64,000 nt of DNA from Bradysia coprophila (lineage: Eukaryota; Arthropoda; Insecta; Diptera; Sciaridae): the NCBI RefSeq assembly GCF_014529535.1, contig NW_023503464.1, positions 496,001 to 560,000 of the forward strand, read 5' to 3'. A program made the position numbers and the translations under genes. Positions 49,801 to 61,504 of the stretch are shown here, piece by piece. Each line of letters starts with the position of its first letter. Positions within the stretch are counted from its first letter, which is position 1. The notes under the pieces were generated by a model. It worked only from the letters and a program-made list of their open reading frames with translations, was not told where the DNA came from and searched no databases.

Positions 49801-52800
49801 GCCACCCAGACGTCTTGTGTAGCACATTAGTTCGATACCGCTGAGGGGCCGTTCATAAATTACGTAACGCAAAAATCAACATTTTTCAGACCCCCCCCCC
49901 GGGTCTGTAACGCTAAAAGGGTCAAGTTTGACCCAATTTTGTTAGAACCGTAACGCTTGCCTCATACCCCCCCCTCCCCCCTCTTGCGTTACGTAATTTA
50001 TGAACGGCCCCTGACATCTTTTTTTTAAATGGTTGAGTATGATTTACTTAAGTCTCCATTTCATGTTTTGTTTTTGTCGAAGGGAGGTGATGGCGTTGTT
50101 ATCGAACTTTCGTGCCACCGCACATCTGATTCGGTCATATGGCATCACCTCCACAGCATATTTACCTTGGAAAAAGTCATATGAAATCAACATGGAATGG
50201 ATGCCCAATGTAGATTTCGTTGGAGATGTCAATGTCATCCGGCCTAGTATATAAGTTCAATGCATCTTTTTTTTAAATGGTTGAATATGATTCTGTTATG
50301 AATGGCATTACCTCCCCACTATATATATACCTTGGAAAAGCCTACACTGTCTCAACTAAATCTATTTTTTATTGAAAGTTAACACACTTGTGGCGGTTAC
50401 TGTAGTCGTAAGAAAAAATGTATTTTTGTAAAAGTTATAATCGAAATGAAATACGAAACGTCTGCAATGGATTCTTTGCAAAATTGTACATTTAGGCGGA
50501 AAAATATTCGTTTTTCGCTGAATTCCGTGAACCATTTTTTTTTAAGTAAAACCATTCAAGTACGCAACAATGTAAAAATTTTAAAGGAAAAATTGGTCTG
50601 TGAGTCAAACCTTAACCTATTTGGAGAAACCCGCAGAGATTCCATAAATCACCCACAAACCAATTTTTCCTTTAAAAGTAACTCATTTTTGCATGCTTAA
50701 ATGGTTTAAAAAAAGGTTTTGGTTCAAAGAAACCATCAAAAACTAATATTTTTCCGCCTAAATGTAGGTTAAAAAATTTGCAAAGAGTCCATTGCTCTTA
50801 AGAGGCATGATGCTTAGCTAAAATTGTAGCCCACAATTGTGTGTTTCGCATTTTATTTCGATGATACTCTTCACAAGAATCCTTTTTTTAAGGTACGACC
50901 GCAATCACGACCATGCATAGGCATGGGCGATAATGCTAATGATTATCGATAATTATCGATATCGATATTTTGATAATTATCGAGTTTCGATATTTTGATA
51001 ATTATTAAATTATCGATAACGATATGATTAATCGATAACTTCTTTCGATTGATATTATCGATAATTTTGAAAGATATCATCAAAAGTAATTTAAAATCCA
51101 GTATTTAAAAATCGCCCTAATGTATGCTTTTCAGCAAAGTACCGGTGCCTCTTAAGAGGCATTATAACAAGGTAAATATATGGGCGGAGGTAATGTCATA
51201 TGTAACCGAATCAGATGTACAGTGGCACGAAAGTTTGCTATAAACGCCATCTCTCCCCCTTTAAAAACACAAAATTGCTTAGAAACCTGGGCCATCTGTT
51301 TTATGATAGGCACAACATTTTGTATAGTACCCAAGTGAATCATAGTCAACCATTTCAAAAAAAGGTGTCATTAGCATCGAACTATTGTGCTTAGCCGCGT
51401 GTCTGAATGACATTACATCCGCCCATATATTTACCTTGGTAAATAACAAGAAAAAACAGTTGGTCATCTGTTAGCGACACCGAAAACAAAAGTAAGCGAT
51501 AAGCAAGAGCTGCTGCTTTCTTATAGCAAATTGTAAGCAATAGAAGTAGCAGATTCAGTGACTTTACTGTAGCCTTTATAAACGGGGTAATATGATGGCG
51601 AGATGTTCTTCTTGAATCTAGTTACATGATTTTTGTTAAGTTCTTTTAGCCTAGGAGTTGGGGTGTTGTTCATAAATTACATACGTTGCAAAAATCGTCG
51701 ATTTCGAGACTTAACTCGATTGCAATTACAGGTCGAAAAATATTGTAAGTAAATCTTTTCTGGATAACTGATCTGCTGACTAGAAATTAGGCATGAAAGC
51801 AGGTCCCAGTTTAGGATTTTTTTCTCGATAATTCTGAGAATTTTCAAGAATTCCAAGAATTTGCAAGAATTTTTTTTAGCATGAAAGTTCAGTTTACAAT
51901 TTTGTGAAGAATTTCTGGAAATTGTAAAAATTTGCAAGAATTCTGAGATTTTTAAAGAATAAAGTCACGAAAACAGCTGTTGCATAAAAGAATAATTACC
52001 GAGATCGTCTTTTCAATGGTTGCTGCTGCAATAAATATTTTAATCAAAAATTTTCGGTACTCCCTACTCTTCTCCAGATGTACATATATTTCATACTAGT
52101 TTTCCGCTACTCTTACCGACCCACTTAGTTTAGAATCACTTTCACGAATTACTGAAGATGAGAGCCGGATCCGAAAATCAATGTTAATTGAAACGTTTCA
52201 TTGAACGAAGATTGTATAAATAGTTCGTATTTTTCAGGAGGAATTTATAGGCATCCCGCAATCTGAACATACTCAAGAAGATTTATCGGAATTCAATTTC
52301 CAAAAGTATGCCGCCACCTACTTTGCTGGAAATCAGTCATATCAATTCAGTAAGCGGCAGCTGAAATGTGCCCTATTGGACTTATCGTCTACTGCCGATC
52401 AGATATCCGCACAGGTTACCTTCACTTAACGCATAAATGTTCCGTTGATTCATTCACACCCCAAAATATCACACAGGCAATTTGGATTACCATTCTACGG
52501 TTTATGGGCGATATAGCCGAAGCGAAATACGACGAGGATGACGAGGACACCAGACGAGTGTCGGTGATGCAACGACTCAACACGACAATTGGCAAAGCCA
52601 AATCGAAAGCTCTACAAGAAGAGCTACTGAATCAGTCTGATCATCAGAAATTGATTCAAAAAACGTTGAAAAGGAAGTCAAAACTGCCGCAGGAGTTACG
52701 CAAATTGGCCGAGAATGACCGAGAGGAAATGGTGTACTATCAGAATTGGTTGAGTTCGAGGAGCGGTAATTTAGAAAAATTACATTTCATAATCGGGCAC

Positions 52801-55800
52801 GGAATATTGAAACCGGCTTTAAGGTTGGCCGATTACGTTCGGTTGATACGAATCTTGAAATGCTGAAACTGTTCTCGATTGCAGGGACGAGATTTACTGC
52901 CAAATTTGCAAACAGTTATCGAACAATCCTCATCACACTTCATACGCGAAGGGATGGATTTTACTGTCACTCTGCGTCGGATGCTTCCCGCCGTCCGATC
53001 GATTCAAGCAATACCTACGAGCATTCCTGAAAAGTGGACCGGAGTTGTTTGCTCCGTATTGTGAAGAGCGGCTTTTTAGAACTCTCAAGGTATGTAAAGG
53101 ACTGATGTGCCGGACTGGCTGAAGAAAGCCCTTCGGGCGTTGTATGAAGTCAATTTGTAAAAAGCTCTTGATTGCCCTTCATTCATTCAAAAATCAAAAA
53201 GCCATTTGGGCATCGCCCATCGGCCAAGGAAGGAGTGGAAGCGTAAATAATTTTTGTTATTAACCAGAATGGCCTGAGAACACAGCCACCATCCTGGCTT
53301 GAATTGCAAACTACAAGGACGAAAGCTCCAATTTACCTAAACATCACATTCATGGATGGGTCTAGCCGGCCGATTGAAGTCGATTCAGCATCGACAGCTC
53401 GGGAAGTTGTTTCACAAATTGCTGCCAATCTTGGCATAGTTGACACCTTCGGGTTCTCGATTTACGTGAAACTTTTCGATAAGGTTCCTAACTTCCATCC
53501 TACCAAATGAGCTTCTCGAGTAACAAATCGATTTTAGGTAATGTCCATTGGAAGCGGCAGGGAGCACATCATGGATGCAATATCGAATTGTGAACAATAT
53601 GCAAAGGAGCAAGGCGGTAACGAACGGAACGCCCCGTGGAAATTATTTTTCCGCAAGGAAATGTTCGCTCCGTGGTACAATCCAGCTGGTGATACAGTGG
53701 CAACAGAATTGATTTACCGACAAGTGGTGCAAGGAATAAACTATGGAGAGTACCGTTGCAAATCGGACAAAGATATTGCAGTGTTGGGGGCGTTGAGATA
53801 TTATGCTGAATATGGAGCGGAAATGAACGATGAGGTAGGTGAAAGGGATCATTGAAAGGCGGAGAAAATTGATTATTCATGGTACCCCTGACTGATTCGA
53901 TCAATTACGTGTACAGGTGCTACAGAAGGTGCTGATGGACTACATACCGAAGGATCTAATTCAGAACAGCGTAACTCTGGAAGACAAATGGAGGAAACTG
54001 ATCAGGGAGGCGTTCCAGCAAAACCAATATGTAAAAGATAGAGCACCACGAATAGCAGCTAAGGTTTGTCGTCGATTTTAAAAAAACCGTTCATGGTCGT
54101 CACACCGAATTGTGTTAATCATTTAGGAAGACATTGTCATCTTCGCTCAATTAAATTGGCCGATGATGTTCTCGCGCTTCTTTGAATCGGTTCAGTCCAG
54201 TGGTCCCCAATTGTCCACGAAAAATGTTATCATCGGTGTGAATTGGACTGGCATGTTTTTAATCAGCGAACAGGAAGAAATTCTGGTAATCATTTTTGGA
54301 AACTAGCGTTAGCAACGGATGAACTGACTGCCTTTATGTCAATTTCTATTTCAAGCTCGAATTAACGTTCGCTGAGATCCTCTCCATATCGCGTGAAGAA
54401 AACGACGAGACCAACATCGATGATCTCATCATCAACACCGTGCAAAAAGAGGATTTCGTATTCAAGTGCTACGAGGCCGTCGAGGTGGTCGAATTGATAA
54501 TGCTAATTATGGACACCATCAAGAAAAATTCGATTTACGCCGTTGTCGTTCAGGTAACACTCCAAATGAAATTAAAGAAGAAAATGAATTCTCATCAAAT
54601 CCTCTCAACCTCAAGGACTACACGCATCCTGAGAACTCCGAGTCATATCTTAAGTTGGCGAAGGGAGATTTGATTACGTTCGAAGCGGGAACAAACGGCG
54701 AAATTGTAATGTCTCCTCAGAGTACATGGTGTCGTGGTGAATGCAACGGTAAGGTTGGCGAATTTCCAACCGACGTGGTGTACGTTCTACCGTCACTGAG
54801 TCCTCCGCGTAAGAAAATTGTAAAACTTTTCAAAGATGGAGCTGTGCAGCCGCGTAAGCATGCTGCTCCAAATTACAATACACTGCAACGTCAGAAGATG
54901 CACAACTTGAGGCGTTATGCGAACGAGAACTTCCGCGCTCATATCGAGTAAGTTTGAATTTCCATTGTTTCCATTCACTGTTTCTCAACTGTGAATAACT
55001 TAGAGCCCCACGCCGATCGTCAACAATGATGCCAGCTCGACGAACTACACAAGAGGAACTCTGGCGCCACACAAGGGAACCAATAAAAGCTCCACTTTTG
55101 CAAAAGCTTCAGAGAGTCAAAGAACCGTTCGAACAAGCCGTGGCAATATTCAGCCTCATCCTAAAAGTATTGACCGATTTACGACTGTTAAAGCCTTGTC
55201 TGTTCTAATGCGAATCCAATGTTGTAGTACATGGGTGATTTACCGAGTGGAAAGTCCAAAATCAACACCGACCTGATATTCGAACCAGCCCAGAAAAATG
55301 AAATGCTCCGCGATGAGGTCTATTGCCAGATTATGAAGCAGCTGACCGATAATCGCATTCAGATTAGCGAAGAAAGGGGATGGGAACTAATGTGGTTGGC
55401 AACTGGTGTAATGTTACCGACTCCTGCCTTACTCAAAGAACTCCTGGAATTCCTCAAGACCAGACACAATGACTTGGCCGTTGAATCACTCAATCGACTG
55501 CAGAAGACAATCAGAATTGGCGAGAGACAACATCCACCGTACATCATTGAGGTGGAAGCCATTAAGTACCGAACCATGCAGATTTATCATAAGGTAGGCA
55601 TTGCGCAGTCCCTTGCTGGGAGTAGTAGATGTTGTTGATCAACGTCATTTCAAATTGCAGATCTACTTCCCTGATGATACGGACGAGGCTTTCGAAATTG
55701 AATCGTCTACGAAGGCAAAACATTTGATTGAGTCGATTTCCAAGCGTCTCGAACTGAAATCGAGCGAGGGATTCAGCTTGTTCGTTAAGATTCTCGATAA

Positions 55801-56796
55801 GGTAACGTTTGATGTGAAGTTTGAATGGATAGTGGATGTGTAACTGGTAACTGATTCTTCCGTAGGCGTTCTCAGTCCCGGAAGAGCAATTCATTTTCGA
55901 TTTCATTTACGAACTTGTGGACTGGATGAAAGAAACGATGCCAAATCGAACGAGTGAGTGTCTATGCCTTCCAAACAAGCCTTGAGAGCTCGAACAGATC
56001 TACCAATTCCAAAAATCTAAATTCTCCTCCTAGGTGACCAACAAATCCAGTGCAACTACCAATTGTTCTTCATGAAGAAACTCTGGATCAATACCGTACC
56101 CGGCAAGGATCGGAACGCCGATTTAATATTCTATTTCCCGCAAGAAGTTCCCAAGTTCCTCAACGGATACTACAAAGTCTCGAAAACGGATGCCATGAAA
56201 TTCGGCGCTTTGTTGTATCGCATTCAATTCGGCAAAAATTCCGTGCCGCTACAGCAGCAAATTCACACCGTTCTGCCGCAAATACTGCCGGAAGATGTGA
56301 TCCACATGGCCAAGCCGGATGAATGGAAAAAGTTAATTTCTAGCGTGTACAACACTCACGTTGACATGGATGAGGATCAATCGAAATTAGAATTTTTGAA
56401 ATTGATCAGCACCTATCCAACATTCGGTTCGACGTTCTTTGTGGTGAAGCAGGCGACCGATAAAAATTTACCGGAAACGATATTGATTGCAATCAACAGG
56501 AATGGATTCAATGTCATCGATCCCGAAAAGAGGGTAAAATGTTCTTTCCTCGTCTGTAAAGTAACTGGTCGTTCAGTGGCTACAAAATTTGTCTACTTCC
56601 TCAGGTTACGATCGAAACGTACGAGTTTTCGAAATTGAATTTCTGGAGCTCGGGCAACACTTACTTCCACATCCGTTTCGGAAACATGATGGGAGCCTCG
56701 AAACTATTGTGCGAAACGACACAAGGCTACAAAATGGATGACCTGTTGTCGTCCTATATTCGATACATGAGATCTCAGAAACAAACTGGCATTTGA
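43837..56796 (+). CDS. Myo28B1: Class VII unconventional myosin (Myosin VIIb-like), all but the first exon
   Basis: Actin motor with two MyTH4-FERM tails. Exons: 43837-43974, 44041-44163, 45706-46003, 46076-46380, 46853-47318, 47380-47429, 47487-47763, 47825-48063, 48129-48265, 48335-49061 (or 49139), 52238-52414, 52477-52823, 52885-53089, 53268-53483, 53538-53834, 53917-54063, 54127-54285, 54356-54553, 54616-54947, 55004-55166, 55228-55593, 55661-55801, 55866-55953, 56034-56533, 56605-56796. They give ~2,095 residues, close to the usual 2,100-2,200. The motor has [18 protein letters not shown] and DIFGFEN; then four IQ motifs, MyTH4-FERM, SH3 (VVVQDYTHPE...), MyTH4-FERM and a C-terminal [11 protein letters not shown]. 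It diverges too much from the highly conserved crinkled/Myosin VIIa, so I favour the Myo28B1 type; this is a judgement from memory. The start-codon exon (a few residues) was not found. The intron after 46003 begins with GC. Confidence 0.92.
44305..44420 (+). repeat. Dispersed ~110-bp repeat inside a myosin intron
   Basis: TCATCTGTTATCGATTCGAT ... GTGGTCTTATAAATACCAAA ... AAACTAATGAAGTAAAAGAT. A well-preserved copy in the 44164-45705 intron. Confidence 0.7.
49504..49572. repeat. Small inverted repeat, related to 60688-60755
   Basis: GAGAAATGATAATAGATGG and its partner CTGTTATCATTTCTC enclose a GCGCTGCTCC loop. The same architecture, with GAGAAATGATAAGGGATGG, is found downstream of the carboxypeptidase. 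Confidence 0.6.
49845..50011. mobile_element. MITE with GGGGCCGTTCATAAATTACG ends
   Basis: The left end GGGGCCGTTCATAAATTACG is mirrored by CGTAATTTATGAACGGCCCC on the right. The interior has C-runs on this strand. Its plan is the same as that of 28033-28177 (inverted ends with CATAAA, then homopolymer G/C runs). A decayed end is also seen at 51660-51700. Confidence 0.75.
50464..50795. mobile_element. Inverted-repeat element (332 bp), family shared with 57843-58143
   Basis: GCAATGGATTCTTTGCAAAA at the left and TTTGCAAAGAGTCCATTGC at the right. Inner words TTAGGCGGAAAAATATT and AATATTTTTCCGCCTAA continue the arms. Confidence 0.75.
50928..51075. repeat. Cluster of TATCGATA / TTATCGATAA words
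   Basis: About ten overlapping copies of ATTATCGATAA and TATCGATATCGATA. TATCGATA is the Drosophila DRE (DREF/BEAF target); whether anything binds here, inside an intron, is unknown. Confidence 0.65.
51169..51437. mobile_element. MITE with AAGGTAAATATATGGGCGG ends
   Basis: AAGGTAAATATATGGGCGGA is mirrored by TCCGCCCATATATTTACCTT (with one extra base). Relatives with CACCTCC...TATTTACCTTGG lie at about 50080-50180 and 50290-50340. Confidence 0.7.
51463..51560 (+). repeat. Dispersed ~110-bp repeat, diverged copy
   Basis: CATCTGTTAGCGACACCGAA at the start and AATAGAAGTAGCAGATT at the end, within the large myosin intron. Confidence 0.5.
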
Positions 56797-56831
56797 ATTG
56801 GGCGCTAAGTGTGTTCGAGATGACGATTTTG

Positions 56832-56837
56832 AATAAA
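56832..56837 (+). terminator. Polyadenylation signal of the myosin gene
   Basis: AATAAA 36 nt after the TGA stop at 56794-56796. Confidence 0.75.
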
Positions 56838-56974
56838 ATTTAATAATAGTTTGTACATGGATGTCGTTTTGTTCCTCCTAAAAATCAATTGCGCATAAAG
56901 CTTTCGCATCCGACGACAATTATAGTCATTCAATCTGGTACTTCTTCGGCTTCAAGTATCGCAATGTGTTTGAA

Positions 56975-57081
56975 ATCAAATCTACTACTTCATTTGTTTT
57001 AACAAATATTTTGCTTTAATAAGAGCACACAAGCCTGAGCTCTCCGCATGAATTTTGGTCGTCATTGTCAATAACAGATGC
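56975..57081 (-). repeat. Dispersed ~110-bp repeat, reverse orientation
   Basis: On the minus strand it reads GCATCTGTTATTGACAATGA ... AGAGCTCAGGCTT ... AAAACAAATGAAGTAGTAGA, the family order. Confidence 0.65.
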
Positions 57082-57842
57082 TAACAGTGCGAACGTGGAA
57101 TGACCTTTTGTTTTTTATTACACGAGATAGATTGATGTTTGGCATTGTTGTTTAAATGTAAATGTCTCCGAGTGGTTCTAAACTTGTGACCACGGCAGCG
57201 TAAAATAAACCAGGCAGGAGCGGTTCATTTTCGAAACGTCAAATAAGGGACCTAATACATGGGATGAAAATGAACTCAAATGAACACTGACATAAATTGA
57301 AAAATTTTATTCGCAAAATATCAAGGGCTACTAGATTATTCAGGTCCCTAGTCAAACAAGCGCTCCTGCCTGGTTAACTTTACTCTGTCGTGCTTGTGAC
57401 CCGTAGCCAAATCCGTCATGTTGCTAATGAAAGAAATTAGAGCAACCAAAAAGTATAGCATAGATACGTAAGTGGGATTTTTTACTCGTGCAAAACAGTA
57501 AGTCAGGACTCTTAAAAATTTGGAAGGAAACACAAATTATTTCGTATATTAATACACATCGTTCTTCTCACATCTATTGCAGTAAAATTGTTCGAACATT
57601 CTTAGTAATAGGTCATATCTACCTACTATTTAAATGCGCACTAAAATACTACTTCCTACCATTTAAGTGGATTGATCTTTCATTTTATGAATCTATGCAA
57701 ATCTTCGTATAAATACCGATTTGGATGTTTGCCCACCTCCTGTTCCTTTTTACAACCCTTTTTGCGCGCATGGACACTTTAAAACAATAACTTGACATTA
57801 TAGGCCAAATGAAAGAGTTTAACTTTTCGCAGAAGGTTAAGA

Positions 57843-58143
57843 GCAATGTACCCGTTGAAAATTTGTAGCCGTTAGGCGGAAAAATATTAGTTTTTTGAAC
57901 CAAAATCTTTTTTTGAAAAAGTGAAACCATTAAAACATTTTTGCGTGTGTTACCTTCAAAGGAAAAAATGTTTTGTGGGTGATAACTTATCCCACTTGAA
58001 GAAACCTTGACAGATTGTGTAAATTTTTTATTATCTGCACAGGTTTCTCCAAGTGAGTTAAGTTATGACTCACAAACCAATTTTTCAAAAATCAATATTT
58101 TTCCGCATAGATGTAGGCTACAAATTTGCAAAGGATCTATTGC
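57843..58143. mobile_element. Inverted-repeat element, relative of 50464-50795
   Basis: GCAATGTACC...TTAGGCGGAAAAATATTAG at the left and AATATTTTTCCGCATAGATG...TTTGCAAAGGATCTATTGC at the right. The interior shares GGTTTCTCCAAGTGAGTTAA-like sequence with the other copy. Confidence 0.65.
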
Positions 58144-58886
58144 TCTTAAGTGACATCGATTATTTGCTGAAAAGCATAAATTTGGGCGTTTTTTAAATAC
58201 TGGATTTTAGTTTACTTTTGACGACATCTTTTCACCAGAATCCTTTTCGAAAAATGTATGACTGCAATAACGACCACTAATGTGTTATTAGCTTTTAATA
58301 GAAAATAGATTCGGTTACAGCAGTTTAAACAGCTCTGTGAAAACTGAGCAGTTTATGAAATTTTCGTTAAGAGGCACCGGCACTTTGCTGAAAAGCATAC
58401 ATTAGAGCGATTTTTAAATACTGGATTATAGTTTACTTTTCATGATATCTTTCCACCAGAATCCTTTTTTAAAAATGTACGACCGCAATTCTGACCACGA
58501 ATGTGTTAGCTTTCAACAGAAAATAGATTTGGTTGCAGCAGTTTGACCAGCTCTGAGAACAATGAGCGGTTTATGAAAATTACGTTAAACTGCTCACTTT
58601 TCTCATAGTTCTGGTCGCGAATCGTAATCATCACCTTGGTGCCCTTGGTGGGGTAACCAATTGAGGAACTGTATACTCTTTGAGTCATTCGAATTCTGTC
58701 TGAAATAGTCAACCCTGCAATGTTACCATCTTTTTAAAGATTAGACCCGAAAATAAATAATTTATCTCGCTGGCTCGTGATACGACAATAATTTCTTAGC
58801 GATTAGATTGTCCAATCTCACTATTTCAACTGTTCGACTACTGCAATAGTGAATTTATAGTCGCCGTAACTACACGTAGCGACAAA

Positions 58887-60492
58887 ATGAAGTTGTTGGC
58901 GTCAATTTTGTTCGTCGTATTAGCTGCTGTAGTTTCAGCCAAACAGCAACGATTTGACAATTACAAAGTTTATGAAGTCAAAGTTTCAAACGAAGATCAT
59001 GTGAACATTCTCCGGTCATTGGAGCGCGACACTGCCGATGACTACGATTTTTGGAATTCACCAATCATCGGCCGAAGTGCCGACATTATGGTAGCACCTG
59101 AAAAGACCGGCGATTTCGAAAAGATGATCCAGAATTTTGGCCTGGACATTGACGTCAAGATACCCAATTTGCAAGAGTTGGTGCACCGATCTTTCAGCCT
59201 TATGAATCCCACCAATTCTTCGACTTTATTTGCAGTTTAATCGATCAAGAGACTACAAGAAACGTAACAATTCAGGCTGACTTCGGTTGGGAAACGTACC
59301 ATACACTGGATGAGATATACGCTTGGTTAGATCAACTGTTACTCGACCATCCGACCATATTAACGCCAGTCACGGTGGGATACACCTACGAAGGTCGAGA
59401 AATTCGAGCGGTGAAGTTGTCGCATAAGGAGGGAAATCAAGCCATCGTCATTGAGGCCACGATCCATGCTCGGGAATGGATTACTTCAGCAACTGCTACA
59501 TGGATCTTGAATGAATTACTCACATCAACCGATGCCGAAGTAATGGAAATTGCATCGAACATTGACTGGTACTTCATACCAGTATTCAATGCCGATGGAT
59601 TCGTTTACACCAAGACAACAGTAAGATGGAAAATGATAACAGAGGGCGTTGCTTTGACGGTGAAACCAGCGCCCTCTCTTATCATTACATTCAACGAAAT
59701 GTTCGTAAGATTTCATGTTTTACCTTCGATTATAGAATCGGCTTTGGCGCAAGACGCGATACCCTCACTATAAGTTATGCTATGGTGTCGATTTGAATCG
59801 AAATTTCGATTATCAGTGGATGAGTAAGCAAAACTGAAGTGATGAAATTGCCATGTCATTTCGTTCATTTGAAAAATTTTGTTTAGGTGTCGGAGCATCG
59901 GATAATCCCTGCTCGGAAACGTTCGGTGGTCCTGTAGCATTTTCCGATCCAGAATCCCGGGCACTGCGAGATTTTTACGTGGAACGCAAAGAGGACATTA
60001 AAGTCTATCTGGCCTTCCACTCTTACGGTCAATATATCTTGTCGCCATGGGGCTACACATACGACCATGTACACAATTACGATCAGTTAATGCAAATTGG
60101 TAATTTTGATCAATTTACTGAAACTCATGGACCAATCATATCCCTCTGATTTCATTGCTAGGTAATGCCGCAGCTGACGCTATTAGAGTCAGATATGGTA
60201 CAAATTACACGGTGGGCAGTACCGCCGAGACTTTGTGTATGAATTTTCAATTTTTTAATTTGGTTTTTGCACTTTCCAATACAATTCCTCTTTAGACTTC
60301 AATTCGGGCAGCAGTCGTGATTACTTAAAAGGAGCCCATGACATTGATGTTTCCTATACAATTGAGTTCCGAGACACTGGACGGTATGGTTTCGTCCTTC
60401 CACCCGATCAGATTCTACCAAATTCTTTGGAGATGTTTGATGGTGTAAAGGCAATTGTCCGAGAATGTAGAGTGATCGGTTACTTGAATTAA
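58887..60492 (+). CDS. Secreted M14A zinc carboxypeptidase, acidic-residue type
   Basis: Removes C-terminal residues from peptides, probably in the gut. Exons: 58887-59176, 59236-59620, 59736-59823, 59887-60099, 60162-60236, 60296-60492, giving 415 residues, the usual length. There is a signal peptide (1-18) and an activation propeptide to about residue 110; the rest is the catalytic domain. Zinc ligands are His174 and Glu177 (IHAREW) and His299 (AFHSYGQ). The substrate carboxylate is bound by Asn246-Arg247 (DLNRNFD), with Arg in NRLWRK. The catalytic pair is Tyr351 and Glu374 (IEFRDTG). The specificity residue (bovine 255) is Arg358, in SGSSRDY. CPA enzymes have a hydrophobic residue there and CPB has Asp; Arg is known in human CPO and in a Helicoverpa glutamate carboxypeptidase, so acidic C-termini are the likely substrate. 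The first donor is taken after GA at 59176, because the alternative reads into a stop. Confidence 0.94.
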
Positions 60493-60509
60493 CCGTTTAC
60501 GAAGTGTGC

Positions 60510-60608
60510 CATCTGTTATAGATAGCGGCAATAAAGTGATGAGCTCTGACTAATGAGGTTTTTTGCAGCAAAGTCTGTACAGTAAAACAAATGAAGTAAA
60601 AGATTTGG
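60510..60608 (+). repeat. Dispersed ~110-bp repeat in the carboxypeptidase 3' flank
   Basis: CATCTGTTATAGATAGCGGC ... GATGAGCTCTGACT ... AAACAAATGAAGTAAAAGATT. It begins 18 nt after the stop codon and contains AATAAA at 60530-60535. Confidence 0.7.
60530..60535 (+). terminator. Likely polyadenylation signal of the carboxypeptidase gene
   Basis: AATAAA 38 nt past the stop. It lies inside a copy of the dispersed repeat. Confidence 0.6.
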
Positions 60609-61504
60609 CATCGGTCTGTTGAAAATTATTGGAATCCAATCATTGGATCAAAAGAAGAAGCAAGCTTGATACTGATGATTAGCTCAGAGAAATGATAAGG
60701 GATGGTGCTGCGGTGAAGCGCCTCCAACGTCATCTGTTATCATTTATCTGGATGAGTTTGGTTTGGACGAAAAAGGATGCATCAAATTGCATCTTAAAGT
60801 CTCTCAAGACAAGTTGAAGTAAAAGAGCGGTTGAATTGAACGGTTTAATGGTAAACTGACAAGATACCGGGACACACAGAGGAAAGTCGCATTAATAGCC
60901 CAGTGGGTGAACGTTCTAGTAAGAAACATTAGAAATGAGTTTGAAATGGAACCATGGCAGACCTGGACTGGCTACCAAAAAAAGAGTCGGGCGATCTGCT
61001 TGCAGGTCGCTGGGCGCATAAACTCATAAAATCGTGCAGATCTTACACGTAAGAGCCGTAAATATAGGCATTTTAGGTTAAAAAAAATAGCAAGGGCGCA
61101 TCGAGATTTCCCCAGTCTGGGCCATGGAATGGATTAGAGTCAATCAGCACCTTCAATTCCAAAATCCAGTTGTGCAATATCACTTTCGATAAAGTACGTT
61201 AATGAATAACAGTTGGCTCGACTAGATAAGATACGTATGGACTAATATCGAGTTTAGATTTAGCGATTAGAAAACGAATTTCTTGTGAGAAAATATTTTG
61301 AAAAATTGCTGGAGAGTCGGAACGATAACATTTCTACCGTGATTTTTGAAAAAGAAAATCGACAACTTTCCTCACACCAAATAGAATATCAAAAGTGGTC
61401 ATTCGGAGTCCGAATTTCGGATCTCTCGTCTTCAACGACATCAACGCATGCCAGTTCGACACAGACCACAGAACTGACAAAGCGTCTGATCGGATAACAA
61501 AAAT
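60609..61504. other. Convergent intergenic spacer
   Basis: Between the 3' ends of the carboxypeptidase and the GST. Apart from the small inverted repeat at 60688-60755 I see no recognisable element or gene. Confidence 0.5.
60688..60755. repeat. Small inverted repeat, relative of 49504-49572
   Basis: GAGAAATGATAAGGGATGG on the left pairs with CATCTGTTATCATTTATCT on the right, with a GTGCTGCGG loop region. Confidence 0.55.

Larger units (their letters stand above)
49062..52237 (+). other. 3.2-kb myosin intron with alternative end of the upstream exon
   Basis: The frame of exon 48335- stays open past the GTAAGC donor at 49062 and a second in-phase donor GTAAAT at 49140, to a TGA at 49170-49172. 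The intron is packed with mobile elements: 49504-49572, 49845-50011, 50464-50795, 51169-51437 and a dispersed repeat at 51463-51560. Low-complexity GAATTTC-type sequence lies near 51680-51960. Confidence 0.6.
56838..58886. other. Intergenic DNA between the myosin and carboxypeptidase genes
   Basis: Contains a reverse-strand copy of the dispersed repeat (56975-57081), the second member of the 332-bp inverted-repeat family (57843-58143) and another repeat piece at 58368-58560 that matches 51070-51150 in reverse. No exon was recognised, and no clear TATA/initiator was seen for the carboxypeptidase. Confidence 0.5.

Noticed and set aside
53101-53240. A short stem with AAGCCCTTCGGGC that looked tRNA-like
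   Set aside because: No cloverleaf could be completed, and the sequence lies within a myosin intron.
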